Shown here piece by piece: positions 49,692-57,887 of a stretch of DNA of 64,000 nucleotides. The notes beneath the pieces were generated by a model. The model was not told where the DNA came from and did not search any database. It saw nothing but the letters and a program-made list of their open reading frames with translations. Origin of the DNA: JABFSM01 sp963762545. GTDB lineage: Bacteria; Gemmatimonadota; Gemmatimonadetes; Gemmatimonadales; GWC2-71-9. Made by a program: the position numbers and the translations under genes. Positions within the stretch are counted from its first letter, which is position 1. Each line of letters opens with the position of its first letter. The stretch lies in assembly GCA_963762545.1 (NCBI GenBank), contig CAVXLC010000002.1:1302001-1366000 (forward strand). The letters are read 5' to 3'.

Positions 49692-51310
49692 TGCGGACCT
49701 CCGGGCGGTCCAGCCGGTTTTTGCAGGGCGGTATCGACTGCGGCCTTGAGAGTCGCGAGGACGTTCTTCACTCCCGAGAGCGCCGTCATGGCGGTCGCCC
49801 GGTCAGGGGCCGAGCGGAATGATCGGAATGCGTTGCGCAGGCTGTCGTTCATCTCCGGCAAGGCCGCCGCGGTGCGCAGACCCTGCGCCAGCAGATTCAG
49901 GTTCTTGTACTTGGAGATGAAGTCCGGCACGATGCCGCCCACCGCCTTGAGCACCAGCTCGAGGGCACCCAGCCGTTTGCCGCAACAGCCGGTCACGAAC
50001 GCCGAAGGCGGGGACTGCGCAAAGTCCCCGCCCGCGCCCGCGGCCCCGCTCGCCGCCCCGCCGGCGGGGGCCGGCGCGTCGGCCGCCGACTGCACGAAGC
50101 CATCCAGCGCGGCGAACTGCCCGTCCAGCTGCTCCACATTCGTCGCAAGCGTCATCGGAAAGCCCGGCATCACCGGCGCGTCCACCGCCTTGGCCACCAC
50201 GGTCTCGACCGGGACCACCCGATAGCGGTAGGCCATCCCGTGATCGCCGACGGCGTAGGCCCGATCGCGCCGCGGCAGCGAGAAGCCGCGGACCGGGGCC
50301 GGCAACGGGATCTTGCGCGCGGTCCACTCGCGTCCGCCGTCCGTCGTCCAGGTGAGATCGGAGTAGCGGAACGTCCACCCCACCTCCGGGTCGGCGAACA
50401 GGAAGTCCGCCTTCCCCGCGCACGCGGCGCCGGGAAGACCGGACCAGGTCTGGCCCCCGTCGTCGGTGCCGAGCAGATCCCCGCCCGAGGTGCAGATGTA
50501 GCCGGTCTTCTCGTTGGTGATGAAGAAATACGCTTCGCGCCCGTTGGCCACGTCGGGAACGGCGAGCGCGCCGGTCCAGGCTGACGCCGCCGTCTTCGGT
50601 CTGAAGACGAACAGCCCTTCGCGCCGGAATTCGTGGCACCGATGCCGTAGCCCACCGACGGCGAGGGGAAGGAAACACCGCGACTTCGCAGTGGGCGGTC
50701 TCGGGTGAGGCCCTCCACCTCCACCTTGAGCACGCAGGTCGAAGACCTTCTTCCAGGTCTTGCCGCCGTCCTGGGTGCGGGCGAGCTCGTTGTGCTCCTT
50801 TACGATTTGGATACCGACCCGATCGTCAGGAATGACGTAGTCGTTGAAGAAGCCGAACTGTTCCCCGAGTTTTCCGATCTGCTCCCAATTCTCACCGTCG
50901 GTCGTGCGCAACAGATTGCTTCGCCCCTGGACCGCCCACCCGTGGGTGGCGTCAATGAACCGCAGCTGGTCGATCGGGTCCTCGGTCGCCGCGGGGTCGC
51001 CGCCCAGGGTCGCCGTCCAGGTTTCGCCGCCGTCGGTGGTTCTGAGCAGGGTCCCGTGCTCGCCGGTAACCCACCCGGTGCTTTGGCTGACGAAGAACAC
51101 GTCAGTCAGCTTGAGATCCTGTTTGTAGTTCACCAGCTCCCAGATCCCCTTCTCGGACGCCTGGGTTCCGGCCGGAGTCGTCACCGGTCCGCTCGGCCGG
51201 CGGGATCCCGGGCGCTGTGCCGAAACCGGCGTCGCACCTGCCGATCCCATCAGCACTCCGGCCAGAATGACCCCAATCCCTACCTCGGCTAGCCATCGCC
51301 TCTCGCGCAT
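49688..51310 (-). CDS. Secreted BNR/YCF48-like repeat protein with probable internal double frameshift
   Basis: 540-residue exported protein, first gene of the operon. Signal peptide then YCF48/BNR-like repeats (FVSQSTGWVTGEHGTLLRTTDGGETW, RTQDGGKTWKKVF, GTDDGGQTW, WTTDGGREW) and an unusual C-terminal half with VTGCCGKRLGALELVLKAVGG and a helical tail. Between about 50605 and 50733 the annotated frame gives arginine-rich text, whereas a neighbouring frame gives repeat-like text (SVGYGIGATNSGAKG). One inserted base near 50731 and one lost base near 50605 explain this and cancel out. The CC pair in the C-terminal half recalls those of the next protein. Confidence 0.78.
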   Translation of the reverse strand: MRERRWLAEVGIGVILAGVLMGSAGATPVSAQRPGSRRPSGPVTTPAGTQASEKGIWELVNYKQDLKLTDVFFVSQSTGWVTGEHGTLLRTTDGGETWTATLGGDPAATEDPIDQLRFIDATHGWAVQGRSNLLRTTDGENWEQIGKLGEQFGFFNDYVIPDDRVGIQIVKEHNELARTQDGGKTWKKVFDLRAQGGGGGPHPRPPTAKSRCFLPLAVGGLRHRCHEFRREGLFVFRPKTAASAWTGALAVPDVANGREAYFFITNEKTGYICTSGGDLLGTDDGGQTWSGLPGAACAGKADFLFADPEVGWTFRYSDLTWTTDGGREWTARKIPLPAPVRGFSLPRRDRAYAVGDHGMAYRYRVVPVETVVAKAVDAPVMPGFPMTLATNVEQLDGQFAALDGFVQSAADAPAPAGGAASGAAGAGGDFAQSPPSAFVTGCCGKRLGALELVLKAVGGIVPDFISKYKNLNLLAQGLRTAAALPEMNDSLRNAFRSFRSAPDRATAMTALSGVKNVLATLKAAVDTALQKPAGPPGGPQ

Positions 51311-51434
51311 TTCACAGCCTCCCGGAGCTCAGATGCGCCCCGCCTTGTCCCCGCGCTTGCTGGTGGGGATACAGCGGCCGTAAGATAGGAATCGGGATCA
51401 TCTGCAAATCCCATTCGATCCAGATCGGCTCAAC

Positions 51435-54081
51435 GTGTTGCGCCTGAAGACCTTCGGAGCACTCTCGCTGGAGGGCGGCACCGCCGACGCCGGGGGTCGC
51501 GCGGGCCAGCGCCGCCGCCTGGCCCTCCTCGCGCTGCTGGCGGCGCACCGCCACCGGGCGGTCAGCCGCGAAAAGCTCCTCCTGTACTTCTGGCCGGAGC
51601 GGAGCCCGGAGGAGGCCCGCCACTCCCTGGCCCAGCTGGCCTACGGGATTCGCCAGGAGCTGCGGGACGATGTGCTGCAGAGCGGACCCGACGATCTCCG
51701 AACCAATCCCGCCGTCCTCTGGGCCGATGTCGCCGAATTCGAGGCCGCCCTCGACCGGGGTGAGCTCGAAGCCGCCGTCGCCCTCTATGGCGGCCCCTTT
51801 CTCGATGGGTTCTTCCTTCCCGACGCCCCGGACTTCGAACGCTGGATCGAGGAGACCCGGGCCCGCCTGATGCACCGCTATGCGCTGGCCCTGGAGGGAC
51901 TGGCGGGCACCGCGTCGCGCAACGGCCCGACCGCCGAGGCGGTGCAGGCCTGGCGCCGGCGCGCGGCGCTGGATCCGCTCGATGCCCGGGTGGCCATGGA
52001 GCTCATGAGGGCGCTCGCCGCCGCGGGCGACCGGCCCGGCGCCATCCGTCATGCCGCCATTCACGCGACGCTGATGCGCTCCGAGCTCGAAGCGCCGGCC
52101 GATCCGGCGGTCGAGGCGCTCGCGCGGGAGCTGCGTCAGGCGCCCCCCGCACCATTGGCCTCGCCACCCGCGCCGCCGACGGCGCCGGTCTCGGCGGCCC
52201 CGGCGGCCCCGGCGGTCCCGGCAGTCCCGGCAGTCCCGCGAGCACGGTGGGGGCGGAGGCGCCTGATGACGGTCGCGGTGGCGACCGCCTTCCTCGCCAT
52301 CGTCTCGGCCATGGTGGTCCGGGCTCGGGAGCGTCGCGCAGTGCCGCCCGGCCCGCGGTTCGTGGTGCTGGGGGTCATCGAGGGACCCGATTCCAATCTG
52401 ACCCTCGCGGTCCGGGAGGCGCTCCTCTCGGGGCTCGAGAACGAGCCCGGCATTCGGGTGATGGGATTAGCCCGCACCCGGGAGCTGTTGCGCCTCATGG
52501 CCCGGCCCGCCGACGCGCGGCTCACCGGTCCCCTCGCCGCCGAAGTGGCATTGCGCGGTGGGGCGGGCCTCGCCGTGGTGGGCTCGGTGATTCCGGTGGG
52601 GAGCGGGCTCCAGATCGTGGTGGAGGTGCTGGATCCCCGCAGCGGCGACGCCCTCCTCACCATCTCGGAGCACCCCGCGTCGGCGGACCGCGCCGTCGCG
52701 GCCATCGCGCGGGCAGGCGAGCGGCTCCGGCAGGAGGCCCTGGGCGTGCGCCGCGAAGCGGGGCTCCCGGCGCTCCCCCAGGTGATGACGTCCTCCCTCG
52801 ACGCGCTGCAGGACTATGCCCTGGCCCGGCAGGCCTTGGCCCGGTTCGACCGGCTCGATGCGCTGCGGTTCGCCGAGGCGGCGCTGGAGCAGGACAGCCT
52901 CTTCCCGATGGCGCACTACGTCGTCGCCGATCTGGACTGGTTCTACGACCACCAGCGCGACTGCGAGCTCCACCTGTCGCGCGCGCTGGCGCTCACCGAC
53001 CGCCTCCCCCCGAAGGAGCGGCTCCTGGTGCGGGCCCGCTACGAGCAGCTGGTGGCCGACCGCTCCGACAGCGCGCTGGTGTACTGGGAACGGCTCCACG
53101 CCGCATATCCCGACGACGGCCAGGCGTACGAGGGCATGGCCTGGACCTACCGCGCCATGGGCCGATACCGGGAAGCGGCCGCCGTCGCCGACTCGGCGCT
53201 CCAGCTCGACTCCACGACCTTCGCGCCCAGCATCACCAACGAGGTGTACGCGCTGATCGAGGCCGGAGACACCGCCGCCGCGCTGCGCCACGCCAGGGCC
53301 GTGTCCCTCAACGGTGCCGTGGCTCCTGGCGCAGGCGACCTACCAGACTGCCCTGCGAGCCCGCGACTGGCGGCGTGCCCTGGCCGCGTTCCCGGACACC
53401 ACCCCGACCGTCGTGGGACGGCAAAGGCCGCCGTTCGACCCCTACCACCATCTGGCGCTGCTCCTGAGCGGGCGGGTGACCGAGGCGGCGCAGATCGTGC
53501 CGGTGGTGGTCCGGAACTGGCCCACCCACCAGTTCGCGCCGCGGGCCATCTGGGCCCAGGCGCGGGTCGAGGTCGCGCGAGGCGGATCGCGCCGGGTTGC
53601 CAGCGCCGCCGCGCGGAAGATCCAGGCCTGGGTCGAAGCCGGAGACCTGTCCGCGCCCGCCATCTCCCGGCTCACCGAGCGAACCGTCGAGCTGGCCGCC
53701 CGGGCCGGGGACGCCGTCGTCATTCAGGCGGCCCGCCGATTGATCGAGCGACGGGATCGCGGCCGAGGATTGTTCAGCTACCGGCTCGCGCTCCTTACCG
53801 TGGATGCCGCCGCCGCGTACGTCCAGGGTGACATGCGGACCGCCGCCCATTTTGCCGAGGCGGCGCGGCAGGGGATGTTCCACGGCCGATCGCTCGCGCC
53901 GGCGGCACTGCTCGAGGCCGATGCCCGCGCCGCTTTGGGTCAGACCGAGCGCGCGGAGTCCCTCTATCGCCGCCTGCTCACCCCGGATGCGTTTGCGGCC
54001 GGAGACCTCGAGGCCTGGGCGGTGCTCGAGTCGGACGCGGCGCGGGGGCTCGAGCAGCTGACCCGGCGTCCCCATTCCTGA
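51435..54081 (+). CDS. SARP/BTAD-type regulator with membrane segment and TPR-like C-terminus, frameshifted
   Basis: About 881 residues if repaired. GTG at 51435. N-terminal winged helix (1-95, MLRLKTFGALSLEGG, LLLYFWPERSPEEARHSLAQLAYGIRQ), bacterial transcriptional activation domain (97-235), Pro/Ala linker (236-269), one membrane segment (about 277-295), a small alpha/beta domain (GVIEGPDSNLTLAVREALL), then TPR-like helices. The frame changes at about 53313 where one base appears extra, after HARAVSLN; VPWLLAQATYQTALRARDW continues in the other frame to a stop at 54081. This type of membrane-tethered SARP protein is common in Gemmatimonadota. It faces the secreted-protein operon and may control it. 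Confidence 0.8.
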
Positions 54082-54158
54082 CCCGCAGTTTCCGGGGGAG
54101 GTTTCCGGACCGCCCTGCGGAGCGTATTTTGCGGGCAACCTATCCCCCGCGAGGTCCC

Positions 54159-54692
54159 ATGCGTCCGTTGAAGATCGTCGCCACCCTGGCCCTGCTGCCG
54201 CTCGCCGCCACGCCCCTGGTCGCCCAGAAATTCATTCCCACCTCGGCGCTGATCGAGGTGGTGGAGACCCACAAGGCCTCCATCATCCGCTATATCGACG
54301 CCGCCCCCGATTCCATGCTCGGATTCCGGCCCACGCCGGGGGTCCGGAACTTCGCCGAGCAGATCGAACACGCCGCCGGAAGCGACGCGCTCATCGCCCA
54401 TCTGGCGATCACGGGCTCCATGAAGGTCCCCTCGCTGGGCGATTCCGCCGTCTACCTCCACAACAAGGCGGCGCTCAAGGCCTACGCGGTGGCGGCCCTG
54501 GACCACACCATCCAGATGCTTCGGGGCGTGAGCGACGCCGCGATGATGGAGGAGATCACCCAGTTCGGTCACAAGGTGACCCGGGCCCGGGCGCTGATGG
54601 AGCTGCTGGACCATTTCCCCTGGACCCTGGGCCAGACCGTGCCCTATCTCCGGCTCAACCACGTCACGCCGCCGGAGTACAGCCCGTTCTAG
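54159..54692 (+). CDS. Secreted DinB-like protein
   Basis: 177-residue exported protein, signal peptide MRPLKIVATLALLPLAATPLVAQ. The rest is a DinB/YfiT-like four-helix bundle: NFAEQIEHAAGSDALIAHLA with a candidate metal His, ALDHTIQMLRGVS with a second, and MELLDHFPWTLGQ with a third, the usual three-His set of this fold. DinB-family proteins act as thiol or sugar-phosphate transferases, but exported members have no known substrate. Starting ATG 54159 is preferred (GAGG upstream) over one ten codons earlier. It ends in a convergent hairpin region. Confidence 0.82.
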   Translation: MRPLKIVATLALLPLAATPLVAQKFIPTSALIEVVETHKASIIRYIDAAPDSMLGFRPTPGVRNFAEQIEHAAGSDALIAHLAITGSMKVPSLGDSAVYLHNKAALKAYAVAALDHTIQMLRGVSDAAMMEEITQFGHKVTRARALMELLDHFPWTLGQTVPYLRLNHVTPPEYSPF

Positions 54693-54713
54693 GCGAAGGA
54701 GGCTACGAATTCG

Positions 54714-54740
54714 GCCCGCTGACCGAGCCGGTCAGCGGGC
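54714..54740. terminator. Bidirectional terminator-type hairpin
   Basis: GCCCGCTGACC (54714-54724) and GGTCAGCGGGC (54730-54740) form an 11-bp perfect stem with a 5-nt loop, between the convergent DinB and PIG-L genes; it overlaps the last codons of the latter. It probably stops plus-strand transcription from the DinB gene. T-tracts are absent. Confidence 0.6.
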
Positions 54741-55394
54741 GGCGCCCAGCACCAGCTTGCGGGCGTGGAACCCTTCCGCATGACCCTCCGCGGCCGCGCA
54801 TTCCAGGCCCCGGAGCCGCAGATGCGCCATGAAGATGTCCTCGGCGAAGGCCCGCTTGTCGTGCTGGGACGGAAAAGCGGCCATCAGGTGCGCCACCTTC
54901 CGGCGGCGGAGGTCGTCCGACAGGGAGATGAAGGTGTTGGGAGAGCCGAAGTCGCCATCGTACTTCGGCACTTCGTATTCCAGCACGACGTGATTGCGAA
55001 ACGTTTCCCAGGTGATGTCGGAAATGATCCGGTGATCCTGGTGACGGTCCTCGCGGTAGTGCGTGAAGATGACATCCGGCCCGGGCGCGACCTCGCGCTT
55101 GAGCTGCTCGAACAGATCCTTGAGCTCGGGACGGGCCGCGGGCAGGCAGCCGTCCCGCAGATCGTGCACGAAGACCCGGGATGCGCCCGCTCCCGCCAGC
55201 ATCCCCGCCGCACTCTCCCTGGCTTCGCGGTTCCGTGCCGGGGTCGCGCTGAAGACCACCCACCAGACGGTACTGCCGGGATGCGCATCGAGCAGGCGAA
55301 GCACGCTCCCGCCGCACCCGATCTCGATGTCATCGGCGTGGGCGCCGAGACACAGAAGCGTGAGCGGCCGCGAGGGGAAGGCCAGTGGCAGCAT
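54732..55394 (-). CDS. PIG-L family deacetylase
   Basis: 220-residue zinc-dependent N-acetylglucosaminyl deacetylase-like enzyme. Metal/catalytic motif HADDIEIGCGGS near the N-terminus (the usual HPDD is HADD here) and the later HQDHRIISDITWE with the distal histidines. Relatives deacetylate GlcNAc-containing lipids, mycothiol precursors or bacillithiol precursors. The ATG 55394 (MLPLAF) is preferred over one 13 codons earlier inside the nucleotidyltransferase gene. Two bases follow the upstream stop, so it is in the glycan cassette and may modify an amino sugar made there. Confidence 0.87.
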   Translation of the reverse strand: MLPLAFPSRPLTLLCLGAHADDIEIGCGGSVLRLLDAHPGSTVWWVVFSATPARNREARESAAGMLAGAGASRVFVHDLRDGCLPAARPELKDLFEQLKREVAPGPDVIFTHYREDRHQDHRIISDITWETFRNHVVLEYEVPKYDGDFGSPNTFISLSDDLRRRKVAHLMAAFPSQHDKRAFAEDIFMAHLRLRGLECAAAEGHAEGFHARKLVLGAAR

Positions 55395-55396
55395 GA

Positions 55397-56128
55397 TCAG
55401 ATCCGACTGAGCTCGCGGGATCCGGTGGCCCATATCATCCAGGGCGGCTTACCGCTCGCATGCAATTCGTCCACTCGCTGCTTGTCCTTCGCGGTGTCCA
55501 CCGCCTGCCAGAACCCATCGTACCGATACGAGACCAGCTGTCGCGCCTGGATGAGCCGCCGAAACGGCTCCTCGACGAGTTCCTCTCCCGGGCGCAGGTA
55601 ACGGAAGATCTCGCGCTTGAAGATGAAGAAGCCCCCGTTGACCCGGAGATCCGTCGCTCCGATCCCGTGGAATCCGGTGACCAGGCCATCCGGCCCCGAT
55701 ACCACCGCGTGATAGCTCAGGTTGGGCCGCACACTCAGGAAGCTGGCCACCCGGTCGTGCCGGAGAAAGTGGGCCAACTGGTCGCCCAACGGCAGATCGG
55801 TGAGACCATCCGCATAGTTGGCGCAGAAGACCTCCTCCCCCGCCAGGAACGGCTCGGTCGCCGCCAGCCGCTCCCCGATATTGGCCTCGACCCCGCTGTC
55901 CACGAACGTGACCGACCAGTCCGCGCAGTGGTCGCGCATGTAGTTCCTGATCACCTCTCCCCGGTACCCGAGACAGAGGATGAAGTCCTTGATGCCGTGG
56001 TGGGCATAATACCGCATGAGATGCCAGATGATCGGCCGGGATCCGATCGGTACCATCGGCTTGGGCACATTGTCCGGAGACGTGCGCAGTCGCAGGCCGA
56101 GGCCGCCGCAGAACAGGACGACTTTCAT
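55397..56128 (-). CDS. Sugar-1-phosphate nucleotidyltransferase (glucose-1-phosphate cytidylyltransferase RfbF-like)
   Basis: 243-residue nucleotidyltransferase. Signature VLFCGGLGLRLRTSPDNVPKP near the start (GG-GxRL plus KP), PIIWHLMRYYAHHGIKDFILC, and metal-site region ANYADGLTDLPLG. The segment YRYDGFWQAVDTAKDKQRVDEL is typical of RfbF-type cytidylyltransferases, which make CDP-glucose, precursor of 3,6-dideoxyhexoses. An unusual point is the Leu in place of Thr in GGLGTR. Start ATG 56128 overlaps the glycosyltransferase stop. Confidence 0.85.
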   Translation of the reverse strand: MKVVLFCGGLGLRLRTSPDNVPKPMVPIGSRPIIWHLMRYYAHHGIKDFILCLGYRGEVIRNYMRDHCADWSVTFVDSGVEANIGERLAATEPFLAGEEVFCANYADGLTDLPLGDQLAHFLRHDRVASFLSVRPNLSYHAVVSGPDGLVTGFHGIGATDLRVNGGFFIFKREIFRYLRPGEELVEEPFRRLIQARQLVSYRYDGFWQAVDTAKDKQRVDELHASGKPPWMIWATGSRELSRI

Positions 56129-56989
56129 GGCCGGGACCGGTGCGAGTCCAGCCCCTCGCGAATCTCCTTCCAGAACCGATCTCTCCCCCGCCGCATCAGG
56201 TTCAAGGTGCTCATCACGAGACCGGCCTTTCGTCGAAGGGGCAGATCCGCATGGAGGATTGAGCTCAGGTGGCCACGCGATCGGGCCCACAGCGGCATCG
56301 AGGCCGAGGCGCGGCTGCCCCAATACCGGGCGATCCATTCCGGCTCCCGGCCGTGCTGACTGAAGGAGCCCGCGTGGAGCCGGCGGCGGAACAGCACGTC
56401 GGGCACCTCGAACAGCTTGCCCTGCAAGCTCAGCTCGCCCAGCAGGATGTAGTCGCCGCCCGGGTAGTTCGGGAGGAGTCTCGGTGCGGGCCAGGGACTG
56501 GCTCCGGATCACGCCGACGAGGGAATTCACCCAATGCCCCGACGCAACCACCTGCCGGAACCGTTCCACCGAGGACTCCTGCGGCAGGTGCCACCCTGGA
56601 TCGCTGATCGGCAGCGCATGGTTCTCGGCGTCGACGAATTCCGCCTTGCCGTAGGCCAGCACCACGTCGGGGTGGGCGTCCAGCACCGCGATGCAGGCGG
56701 CGAGGTATCCCGGCAGGCACACATCGTCGGCGGCGGCCCATTTGAACAGCTCGCCCCGGGCCATCCGGAAGACCCGGTTGAAATTCCCGGCGAGGCCGAT
56801 GTTGGTGGCGTTGCGCTCGTAGCGCACCCGCGGGTCCGCGCCCGCGAAGGCCCGCCCGATCCGCTCGGTGTCATCGGTCGAGGCGTTGTCGGAAATGATG
56901 AGCTCGAAATCGGAGAACGACTGGTCCAGCAGCGCCCGCACGCTCGCTTCCAGCGTCTTCGCGCCGTTGAAGACCGGTACGCCGATCAT
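56125..56989 (-). CDS. Glycosyltransferase family 2, frameshifted
   Basis: About 287 residues after repair. GT-A fold with IGVPVFNGAKTLEASVRALLD, ISDNASTDDTERI (the donor-binding region) and WAAADDVCLPGYLAA (DxD-type). The frame breaks at about 56479 after RSQSLART; LLPNYPGGDYILLGELSLQG continues in the next frame, and ends with a stop at 56125 that overlaps the next gene's ATG, exactly as in the intact junctions. The 865-nt span is one more than a multiple of three. This argues that the reading frame is continuous in the organism, or was until recently. Confidence 0.8.
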
Positions 56990-57845
56990 AGACGGGGCGC
57001 TGAATTCGGGGATTGGCTATTGACCGGATGCGCCGGATCTCCCGCGTGGCAGGCGAAGATCCGGAGCGAGCCCCGTGGGTCGGGAGCGTCTCGACGTCGA
57101 AGACGGCCATGCCGTGGGCGCCGAGAATGGCCTCCACCGTCAGCAACGAGAAATAGGAGTAATGCTCGTGGTAGATGGTGTCGAACTGGTTTTCCTCGAC
57201 CAGCCGCATCAGGTGGGGAAACTCCAGCGTCAGCACCGCGCCGGTCCGGAGCACCATGGCCAGCCCCGCGACGAAGTCGTTCACATCGGGAACCTGCGCC
57301 AGCACGTTGTTGCCCGCGATCAGGTCGGCCTGGATGCCCCGGGCCACCAGCCGGGCGGCCGATGTCCTTCCGAAGAATTCCACCAGCGTGGGGATCCCCT
57401 TCGCCGCGGCCACCGCCGCGACGTTGGCGGCCGGCTCGATGCCCAGCGACGGAATGCCCCGGCGGACGAAGTACTGGAGCAGATAACCGTCGTTGCTCGC
57501 CACTTCCACCACCTGGCTCGTTCCATCGAGCCCGAACCGCGCGATCATCGCGTCGGTATATCGCTCGGCGTGGGCGAGCCAGCTGTCGGAATACGAGGAG
57601 AAGTAGGCGTATTCGGTGAAGATCTCTTCACCACCCACATGGGCCGGGAGCTGCACCAGAAAACAGCGGTCGCACACGAACGCCCGGAGCGGATAGACTG
57701 GCTCCGGCTCGTCGAGCCGATCGGCTGACAGGTAGCTCTCGCAGAGGGGGGACATGCCCAGGTCGACGAACGTATGGGACAGCGCGGCGCCGCAGAATCG
57801 GCACCCGCCGGGTCCCATCGAGCTGGTCCTGAGCGGTTCAGCCAT
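56986..57845 (-). CDS. SAM-dependent methyltransferase of the sugar C-methyltransferase family, truncated and frameshifted
   Basis: N-terminal zinc-ribbon with CRFCGA and CDRCFLVQLP (putative zinc-binding domain of NovU/TylC3-type enzymes), then a class I methyltransferase domain: VVEVASNDGYLLQYF, LGIEPAANVAAVA and the family segment FDTIYHEHYSYFSLLTVEAIL. A frameshift in a C-run at 57071-57074 is likely: after TLPTHG the expected GSLRIFACH continues in the next frame and reaches a stop at 56986 that overlaps the glycosyltransferase ATG. Even so, it ends soon after this, without the C-terminal domain of full-length (about 410 aa) relatives. The role would be a C-methylation of a dideoxysugar. 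Confidence 0.78.
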
Positions 57846-57887
57846 CCGTCGGAAAGATACCCGTTTCTCCGGCGGGCGCGATCTGCC

